From: Monoplex corrugatus
Lineage: Eukaryota > Mollusca > Gastropoda > Littorinimorpha > Ranellidae
NCBI GenBank assembly: GCA_030674185.1
Contig: JAPXFY010000015.1
Coordinates: forward strand, 19,885,280-19,949,279
Direction: 5' to 3'
DNA length: 64,000 nt
In this document: piece after piece, positions 46,901-58,000 of the stretch
Position numbering within the stretch: position 1 is the first letter of the stretch
Layout: the number at the start of each line of letters is the position of its first letter
The notes under the pieces: generated by a model
What the model saw: only the letters and a program-made list of their open reading frames with translations
Told to the model about the DNA's origin: nothing
Databases searched by the model: none
Translations under genes and position numbers: made by a program

Positions 46901-48313
46901 TTTTTTGAAGGAATATTCACAAACTATTATAATTGTTGGGAGTTGCTTTTAACGTGGAGTGATTTGTGGTATTACTTTGTGGTCGCTGGGCAGTAAGCAG
47001 TATGAACTTGGACTTTGACCCATGGTGGATGACATTTGATACTCTCGTTAGATAAGAATCTTTCTTCCCTTGTCTGATCTAGATGCTAGTCTTTTGAGTG
47101 ATATTATAAAGCAGGGTCCTGTGGTCAGTATGTAGTAAGTATACATAAAACATCCCACGGCAACAGCTGGCAAAATTGTGTGGGAAAATCCTGTGTGATA
47201 GATAACAGGCACATAATTTTCGCATCATACTATGCTAACATGCTCTTTCTGGGAGTGCAGCCCAAGGTTTGCACATGAAATCCATAGTAACTAGAATCTT
47301 TGTTTACAATTCAGCTTCTGTGCAGTAATGATGATAGTAACCTTCTGTTGCTATGTGTGCAGTCACTGTGGTGGTGATAAGTAGACTGGTGTACAGAAAA
47401 GGAATGGACTTGCTGGCTGGTATTATCCCTGTCATTGCTGCCAAATACCCCCAGGTCAACTTTCTGATAGGTACAGACAAAATTTGTGTGTGTGTGGTGT
47501 GCGTGTGTGTGTGTGTGTGTGTCCATGCGTACATGTGTGTGTGCGTTCGTGCGTGCATGTGTGTGTGTGTGTGTGTATGTGCATGTATGCAGTCTAGCAT
47601 GTTCATGTAGGCCTCCTTCGGTCATGGCTGACCATGGATAAAGTACATCCGACCTAATGTCTAGTTGGGCTGTCTGCTTGGTCCAAGCAGCGTCGCCTGT
47701 GACTGCAGAGACCAATGCGAGAGAGGCAGTCTCTGTTGCAGCGGTCGCATGTGTATGCTGATGCTGGTCTGTTGGCTGTCATCCCTTTTCTCTGAGCTTG
47801 CTTTTCTGCTGCAGCAGCTGACAGTTTGTCCTCACCAATCCACAGCTGTTTCTTGAGAGTGCTTCTCCAGCTGTTGCGGTCATCTGAGAGGTCCTCCCAG
47901 GACTGAGTGTTGATCTCAAGCGCCTTCATGTCACATTTGCAAACGTCTTTGTATCTCAGCTGTGGGCAGCCAGTGTTTCTCTGCCCTGTGGCAAGCTCAC
48001 CATAAAGGATGTCTTTTGGGATGCAACCATCTTCCATGCGGCGAGCGTGGCCCAGCCAGCGTAGCCAACGCTGTCTCAGCATGGTATACATGGTTGGGAG
48101 GCCAGCGCAGGTCAGGACTTCGGAATTGGTCACCTTGTCTTGCCAGGAAATGCCTAGTATGCGCCGTAGGCTTCTCAGGTGGAAGGTATTGAGCCATTTC
48201 TCCTTATGAGCATGTATGGTGCACGCGTCTCTACCATACAGCAAGGCGCTGAGGACACAGGTGTTGTATACAGGCATCTTTGTCTTCGCGGCCAGCTTGG
48301 GATTTGTCTGCAC

Positions 48314-48386
<73 letters not shown>

Positions 48387-48391
48387 TGTGT

Positions 48392-48451
<60 letters not shown>

Positions 48452-50470
48452 AGAGATGGCTTACACAGATTTGCTGCCATACAGATATTGGTGAAGCAAA
48501 ATACATTCCTGAGAGAATGAGACATTAAACCTTCACAAGGCAGTTTTCATCTTTTTCTGTTTTTCTTCCTCTTTCCTCTCTTTTCCATTTCTTTAATAGT
48601 TAAGTATACTGATGAGCTGTTTTGACTGAAACAGCAAGATATCTCAGAAACCAGTCAAAGTGGTGCGGTGGTTAACACAACAGATTACTGACTGGAAGGA
48701 TGCGAGTTTGAATCCCATGAATCCTGTCAACATCATTGTGGGATTTTTTAACCTCAGCTGGCTCCTTCCCAAGTTGAGTGTGCTGTAGGCTCAGTGTGAA
48801 GACTGGGTACGCACAATCGAGTCTCATCCCCTTCATCGATGCATCATTGAGGGAGTTGCTTAATTTCCTGACCAACATGTCAGGTGTCTAAATCTTGGGT
48901 CTGGTTGACGCCAGGATATGTTATGAAAATAAGCACAGAGTACGGCCTTGACACACATTCTTAGTCCAGATTGAAATTCCATAGCAGCAGCATCATCTCC
49001 ATTGTCATCATCATAGCATTGTGAAAAATTGTTCCAGATTCTGAACCTTAACCCTTTAACTCCTGAACTCTGTCCACCAAGTGCAAAAACTTAAGCCTCT
49101 GACTACCTCAACCTATCCACCAGCTTCCTGCAAGAAGCTGGTGGGTAGGGTGAGGGAGTCAAAGGATTACGTTTTTGCTTTGCTAGCATGGTTGACAATG
49201 CTGGGTGCTGGTAGACAGTGTGCTGGAGTCAAAGGGTTAATGTAGTATAGGAAATGGGACAGGAAAAAAAGGAGAAAATGTAACTTTTGTAAGATAATTA
49301 AGCAGGGCAGGATGTGTAGAATGCAGAGATAAACCCATTTCTCTGTGTGTGTTGTTGATATTGAAACTTTAGGAAACTGACAGTGTACATGTATGCGTAT
49401 GGCAGGAGGTGACGGGCCCAAAAGAGTACTGCTGGAAGAGGTTCGAGAACAGCACGAGTTGCATGACAAGGTCACTTTCATTGGGTCTCTGAACCACAGC
49501 CAAGTCAGAGAGGTATTGCCACCACAGACTAGCTTGATTCTTTTCTATGTGTTGTTGTAGGTTTTTATGCTTGTGTGTGTGGTTTGTTGTTGCCTCTTTG
49601 TGACTGCCCCATTTGCCACAAATTTCACTTTTCCAAAGCACCTTCAGACATACCCAAAATGAAGTAATTATAAAAGAGCTGCAGAATCCAGACAATTTTT
49701 TACTAGGATAGATGGGAATAGGGATGTTTTCTGTGAGTTCAAGTATGGCGGAGTCAGCGTACACTATAGTTGTTCAGTTTTAGTTACCTTTGTTTTCCTT
49801 CTGTTGGGTACATTAGTGTTCTGTTTCATCTGTTTGTGGATTATAAGATTGTGTTCTGCTTCATTGATCTGCGATGCACATTCGTCATAGATATGGTAAT
49901 CTTTGTCAGCCGCAGCCACAGCCTAGTCAGAGAAGTACCAGTGCCAATACCCCAGTTTTCTGTTGTTTCTTTTGTGTTTTTCACTGCTCTGTTGCATTAT
50001 TCAATTGTGAATTCATTTTCTGATCCTCTGATGTGTATTGATTCATACTCTTTGGCCTCACTCATCCATGGTGACGCCTGGTCTGAATCAGTTCTTTCAT
50101 ATCACTGCTCCATCCCTTAATTGTTTGTTGATATACAGCTTATATATTCATTTGTTGTACTGTAGTCTGTGCATTCAGTTGCATGAATTGCTCCTCAGCC
50201 ACAGAATTATCCACACAACACAATGACATGGTGAGGAGTTTAGCAACAGCTCAGTGTGTTGGTTTTATGCGAGGGTTTAGGGCTTATGCCATGATCATTT
50301 TGAATTTTGTCCATCACATGGCATCTTTGGCATCAGTACATATGGGATTTATTCTGAGCAGGGAGATGCCATCTTCTAAAACTGAAATTGGAACTTCTTG
50401 TTTTTCTTGATTGTGCCTGAGTATTTTAAGGTTTGAATTAGTTCAAGTAATGCAGTTTACCTTACACACC

Positions 50471-50508
<38 letters not shown>

Positions 50509-52038
50509 CACAACACAACACAACACAACACAACACAACACAACACAACACAACACAACACAACACAACACAACACAACACAACACAACACAAACACAAC
50601 ACAACACAACACAACACAACACAACACACACACACACACACACACACAGAGTGGATATATACATATTTATTTTCTCATTTGCACGAGAGAATCGATTCTT
50701 ATTTTCTGTTTTCGTGGACAGATGACAGAGTTATCATTACAGGAAAAATGGCCACATTGATTGAAGATGTGGCCTGATCATGTAGACAGTGAATGAAAAA
50801 AGAATTATTGTTGAATATAAGAAACAGCCAGTCCAACTAACTACACCAAACCATAAATTCATATTCACTGTAATTAACGTCTTACAGACATATCAGTTTT
50901 CTTGGAAAAGAAGAACATGAACGCAAGTTTTTGACCATAGTTTTCTTATTGTGTAGGTGCTGTGTCAGGGAGACATTCTGGTCAACACGTCACTTACAGA
51001 AGCCTTCTGCATAGCCATTGTTGAAGCTGCTTGTTGCGGGTAAGCTGTGGCCTCTTATCGGTTACTATGACAGAGTGTTTTAAAAGCGGTAATACAGTGT
51101 TATACATTCAGTCTGTGAGTGGAAATAGTTATATATGAAAGGAAATATGAAAAGGAATAAGGCGTGTCCCCCTTCTCTCCACATATATCCCTTTCAGTTG
51201 ATTGTTTACTTATTTGCAGTGTCTTTACAAAGACACACACATCAGTTAGGAGATCTAGAGGAGAGTAGTGATGCTACTTAATCATTTGCACTGCTGTTAC
51301 AAATTACATGGATGTTCACTTTTTTCATTGTTGTCACCTTGTGTTCAGGCTGCAGGTGGTGAGTACCAAGGTTGGTGGCGTACCGGAAGTGTTACCATCT
51401 GATCTCATCTACCTTGCTGAACCAAATGTGAAAGGTGAATACATATGACTAGATTGTATGGATTGTGTGATGGAAGTAACTTTTGAGAATGAGCAGCATT
51501 ATGTCAGTTAGTCTGGCTTTGCTGTCCTCATTTCAGTCAGCCGGAACTGGGGGGAAGAAAAAAGAAAAACTGGCCATGTTCAAGGCCAGGTATAGCTTGA
51601 TCATATAGTTGGAGAATGAATGAAGAAGCTAGCCTAATTATTGTACAGCAGGGCTTGTTTTGAAGTGTGCTGTTGCCTTCATTGCCAGATCTGTTCAGAA
51701 AATTAGGAATGTTTTTAAATCCTGTACTAATAGAAATTATGAAAATAGACAATCAGTGAGTATTTTTGAAAATTGAGATTGTGTACTATTGGAAATTATG
51801 AAAATAGAGAAGCATTGCAGTGCAAAGTTTCTGATTTTAATGTATGTACAGTTTTTTTCCCGAACTGTTATTCAAGCTTTTCACATTTTGTGCCAGTTTA
51901 TGGATGAAGGAGGGTCTTTTAATTTCCTTGAATTTTTTTTTATTTGAACATGAAAATTTTTTCTGTTTAATAATTCTATTGATCATAGACAGAGTATAGC
52001 TGCAGTGTGTGTATATGTGTGTGTGCGCACTTGCATGC

Positions 52039-52078
<40 letters not shown>

Positions 52079-55000
52079 TATACATGTACATTTTTTTCAC
52101 AAGTTTTTTTATGTGTAATGAGAGATTGGTGGTGTTTTGCTGTAATTTCTCATTACAGAAAATACAAAATACATGTTTTGATTGTCATGATTTTTTAATA
52201 TTTGCCAGCCCTGGCAGAAGCACTGGAAAAAGCAATTGAAGATCACCAGAAGGGCAGGGCAATGTCTCCCTGGGATGCCCACCAACGTGTCAAACACATG
52301 TACACCTGGGCCAGTGTGGCTGAACGTACAGAGCAGGTGTACGAACGGGTTGGTGCCTTGCCCAACACAGATACCAGCAATCGTCTCAAGAGGTAAGACT
52401 GCACTTTCATGTAGTTGATGATTATCAGCTTATTGATGATTGTCTCTTTTGAATGGGAGTAGTTAGTGGCAACAGTATCAAGTCATATTTGGGAAGAGAG
52501 GATGTGGGGAGGAGAGGGGATTGTCGAGTGGTCAACAGTGACCCATCTCACTCTTGGGTTAACTATAGTAGCTTTGTTACATTTGCATATGAAGGGTTGA
52601 TAGGTACCTCTTAAAGTTTCAACCCATTGGCAGCCAACGGTTTCGGTTGACGTCATCCAGTGATCACTTTCCTTCCTGTGTTAACCCTTTGACTCCCGCA
52701 CCCTGCCCACCAGCATCCTGCATTGCCAACCATACCAGCTAAGCAAAGCGTAACCGTTTGATTCCCTCACCCAATCCACCAGCTTCCTGCAAGAAGCTGA
52801 CGGGTAGGGTGAGGGAGTCAAAGGGTCAAGTTTTTGCAGTTTGTGGATAGGGTGCGGTAGCCTACTTCTGGCACCAGGAAACTGAAATTCTGTGGGGGAG
52901 GCCAGTTATCAAAAACTCTCGAAAATTATTCCCTTATCTCCAACTTGCCATTCCTTTCCAAGCTCCTTGAGAAAGTAATTTTGAAACAGCTAGATTATTA
53001 TCTCTCAGCCAACGGTCTTTACCAACTTTTTCAGTCAGCTTCCTGTTCTGATCACACTGAAACTGCTCTTATTCACGCTATGAATGATTTGATTCTGTCA
53101 GCTGACTGTGGCCAAATTTCACTACTTTTGGATCTTTCTGCTGCTTTTGAAACAATTGACCACTGCATTCTCCTCTCTTCATTGAAGCACACATTTAGAA
53201 TCCAAGGTAGTGCTCTTTTGTGGTTTATGTCATACTTGTCTGACGGCTTTCAGTCAGTCGTGGTAGATGAGTCTAAATCCCATCCAGTTAACTCTTAGTC
53301 TCATGTACCGCTCGAAACCGCGCCTGTCCGCCATTCATAAACCGCTTGAAAACGCGGTGCGTCATACACCTCACTTTAAAGTCTGATTGGTTGAAAACCA
53401 GGCCAATCCCGGTCACACATGCGCAGTAGAAAGCGTGTCATTCATTCATCTTCCGTTTCCTGCGCGGGAGAGTTGTTTTGATGCGAGTTTCAGAAGTTTT
53501 TGATCGATTTTTGTCGAAATTTTTGCGATCAGGTTTTACCGAAAATGGCGTTCAGCGATTCCGATAGTGACTCGGTCTTCAGCGGTTTTTCTGCGCGTAC
53601 AGATGCAGAAAGAGTTGATGGCGATGATGCAGGGCTTGGAATTGATTGCCAAAGTGATGTATCATTGTCATCAGTACACACGAGCGATCTGTCCGACTTC
53701 AGCGACGCCGAACTTTCTGATGTTTCATCATCGTCTGACGCCGCCGTTTTGGACGACGACGACTGGACTGATGATGTGGAAGATCACGAAATTACTGAAT
53801 TCCATGCAAGAACCGGGCCTACAAAACCTTTACCATTCACTGCACAGCCTGTAGATTACTTTTACCAGTTATTTCCGATGTCACTGTTCGAAAGTTTCGT
53901 CGAACAAACCAACTTGTACGCGGAACAACAGGGCGCCCAAAATTTCACACCTGTGACTGCGGAAGAGCTGAGAGCATATGTCGGAATTTTATTTTATATG
54001 GGGATTATTACTTTGCCAAGCTACAGAGATTATTGGAGCAGGAAGCCAGAACTTCGCCAACAGTCCATTGCAAAAATAATGACAGTCAACAGATATGAAG
54101 AAATAACAAAATATTTCCACCTGAATGATTCGACCACAAATCCTCCAAGGACCAGCCCACATCATGACAAACTGCACAAGGTGCGACCCGTCATAGAAAA
54201 TGCAAAAAAAAAATTTGTAGAACACTACAAGCCCCACAAAAACATGGCAGTGGATGAGGCCATGGTGAAATTCAAAGGAAGGTGCTCATTTCTTCAATAT
54301 GTGCCATCAAAACCAACCAGGTGGGGGATCAAGGCATGGGCAGTTGCTGACTGCGAGTCTTTTTACCTGGTTGACTTCAATGTTTACACAGGAATGAGTG
54401 TAGGGTTGAAGAAAATCTTCCTCTTGGCACCAGAGTAGTCACCAACCTTGTCCAGCCATACTACAAAAAACACCACCACATATATTTTGATAATTACTTC
54501 GCATCTGTTGGCTTGATGGAAACACTGCTCAGAAAAAAAACATACTCTTGTGGGACAGTGCGTTTGAATCGGCGTGGTTTACCAGATGCTGTGAAGAGGA
54601 CCAGACTGACAAGAAGTGGTGAAATGCAGAAGATGAAGAAGGGAAAACTGCTGGCTGTCAGCTGGGTTGACAAGAAAAGGCAAGTGAATGTTCTGTCCAC
54701 TGCCAACAGAACTGGCAACATCCAGCGGACCCGGAAGGGGCGTCGCGGACAACCAGACACAACGTACCTGAAGCCCATAGCTATCCAGGAATACAGCGAA
54801 AACTACAATGCTGTGGATAAGAATGACCAGTTGAGATCATACTATGGGATTGCTGCCAGGGCCAACAAATGGTGGAAGTATGTATTCTGGTTTTTCTGCG
54901 ATGTCACTATGATCAACGCCTACATTCTGCACAAGGAGGCACCAGGTGGACCATGCCCCAAACCACTGTCTCACAAGCTGTTCCAGCTGCAGGTCGCCAG

Positions 55001-58000
55001 GGGACTGACCAATGGCTTCAGCTCCAGAAAGAGACATGCCCCTGTATTTCCACAAGAACCAGTCATCAAGTCACCCACCATCCATGCAGCCACCAAAATA
55101 GAAACCAAGCGGGGTCTTCGGAACTGCGTCCTCTGCGCAAAAGGCCCTGAACGTACGCCTGCAGGAAACAAGATCCAGACGTCTTGGGAGTGCAAGCGTT
55201 GTAGTGTTGCATTGTGCAAGGACAGAGGCTGTTTTGCTCAGTTTCACAAATACCAGCAGTAGTTCAGTAATTTTCCCCAGGCTGTGTCAGTGTTTTTTTT
55301 TTCTAAGTCTTTTTTTCTTATGTAGCTTACCTGTGTTACCTGTAATTATTACATAATGTGTGACAAAAAAAGAAGAACAAAGTAATCTAGTGCTATAATA
55401 TAAGCAGTGTAGTGTACAGTGAACTCAGTATTCTTCAATTGAAGTGACTGTGTGACTTTTATTCAGACAATTGTGCATTGGATTATTTCCTGTTCTGTGG
55501 CCATCAGTGATGTGTTTTGAAAATTGTGACATAATTGGAGCATTACTCACCTGTCCAGCACAGTATCATGGTCAGTGAAAATGCATGATTTCTGTTTGTT
55601 TGGTCATTTCTGCTGTCTATTGTACCAATATAAAAGCAAACACCACTCTCACAGTTGTTGTTTTTATTGTTTTATTTGATATACCTGAAATTAGGTAATA
55701 ATCGCAGGTAAAACAGTCACATGACACTGAAATATGACACCAATGTACAAAACAAAATATTCAACATGCACAACAATCAAATACCCACATTATCCCAAAG
55801 TTTCATGATAATCTGCCCAGTAGTAAATAAGTTATCACATATAAAAGGGACCTACCCATTTCCAGCCCATTTTTGCCAGATTCTTCTATGAACTGGACAG
55901 TGAAACAGGAAGCTCACTATATGAGACTAAGAGTTAAACTATGAGTCTAAATCCCATCCGGCTCTGTACTGGACCAGTTGTCTTCACTCTACACCTCACC
56001 ACTTGCCAGTGTCATCAGTCAGCACAACATCAACCATTTTTGTGCTGATGGCTGCCAAGCTCTACAACAATGCATCTCCTGAAAATCTTTCTCCTTTTTG
56101 AAACCTCTGACTGCTGTTTCGAGATACAGAATTGGATGATACAGAATAAGCTACAGTTGAATGGAGATAAGACTGAAGCTATAGTTATTAGCAGAAAGCA
56201 CAAGCATACTACCATAAAGATTTGTTCTTTTCAACTAGGTGATAATACTATTGTTTTTTCTGAATCGGTCGAGAAGCTTCATCGTGTTTTTGATCCTCAC
56301 CTCTCTTTGTGAAAATCTATCACCCAAATCTGTCAGTGTTCTTGCTGTCAATTGCAGCATTTCAGTTCTATTTGACATATCTTTCGACTTCAGCAGCGTC
56401 TAAACTTGCAGCTTCTCTCATCTTTTCTCACATAATATTCAAGAGGATTAAGGTATACATCTGATCAGATGCTTTTGTGGGCAAGACATTATGTAAACTT
56501 AAACTATGATGTATAGTAGCTAGCTGGTCTGTGGACATATGTTTGTTCATGATGATGGTGGCTGTCAGAATGATTTGAGTGGGACTTTCACAAGTGCATA
56601 CGCACATTTAGGGGCTGCTGGGAGCTGGACCAGGGGGCCCTGCATGGGCTGCTTCCAGGTCATATTAGTATTAGCTGCTGAAATCATGCCAAGATAGGAA
56701 AACCTACTTGCATCATGTCTGACATGGTAAGTATACATAGCGAGGCTTGTCATTAGAAAGAAATACTGCATAGTGTGCACATTGTGTGACAAGTTTTGGA
56801 TAGTTTTCATATTTTTTGATCTTGTCAAACATTTTCCATTGCCTGTTTTCATTTTTTCACATTGTTGTCCCTATTAGTCTGGTTTCAAAGATTTTTACCC
56901 AACTTTGGTCTTGCACAGTGTAAGGACACTGTGGTATGACACTATAACCCTTTCTCTTCAGAAAGCTGGCAGACAGGATGAGAAAAAGAAAAGATTAACC
57001 CTAAATATGTGTCAGGCCGATTAGATCGGCCCTTTTCCACTTCTGTGATTGCATGGGCCGATCAAGTCGGCCCTTTATTTGGACGCCTACTATGTCATCG
57101 CGCTTTCGGCTTTGAGACGCCTTCTGTGATTGGTCAGATGGTTGATCTTTCACAGTGTAGAGCCAAATGCTAGCTCCAATGAGAATTTTTGTTCTGAGTA
57201 TGGTTAGTTTGCACCACTTTACGCAAATCACCAAGATGGCGGAACGAGCTGCTTGACCTGGGCTTTTTGACATTTTTGCGGCAAATATCGGCGGAGAAGA
57301 ACCTTTGGAGGAGGGAGAAGAACATGAAAATGAAAGAGATGAACCAGCTAGTGATAATGACAGTGATTTTGACATAGGAAAGGAATCAGAAAGTGACAGC
57401 GACTCAACTGAAGCGAACGAATCGGACCACGTGGCTGAAGGCGAGGGTGTGGGTGAGGGTGGTGCTGTAAACATTGCTGTGCCGATGCAGCCCGACTGGG
57501 TTATTGTTGAACCACCCGAAAATGAAGCAAGGGATATTTCAGAATTTAGAGTTAGGAATCCAGGACCTCGAAATGCACCTGTAAAAGGAGATCCAATTGA
57601 CTATTTCAGTATGTTTTTTGACGACGCCATGTTCGTACATTTGATGAGGGAAACAAACGCTTACGCTCGTTTGTTTCTTGACAGTCCTGAACTTGTTCGT
57701 TGGTTGGGATAGCACCTGAAGTCTAGGTTCAGGAACTGGCCTGAGAATGGAATGACTGTTGTTGACATGAAAAAATTCCTTGGTTTGTGTCTGAACATGG
57801 GACTGATTAGAAAGACAAAGTTGCAAAGTTACTGGACAACTAGACCGTCACAGCAGACCCCATTTTTCAATGCCACAATGTCTGAGAGGTTTTTCCTACT
57901 AATCTCAAGGATGTTCCATGTGAATGATGTACATCAAATACCAAGGGGACAGGAAGGGTTTGATCCATGGCACAAGGTATTTTGTGTCATAATTTGGTGT

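Noticed and set aside
50411..50725. Open frames through the AC/CAACA array
   Set aside because: Repeat artefacts on both strands.
57001..57474. 157-codon minus-strand frame rich in Ser
   Set aside because: Antisense to the acidic N-terminus of the truncated piggyBac transposase.
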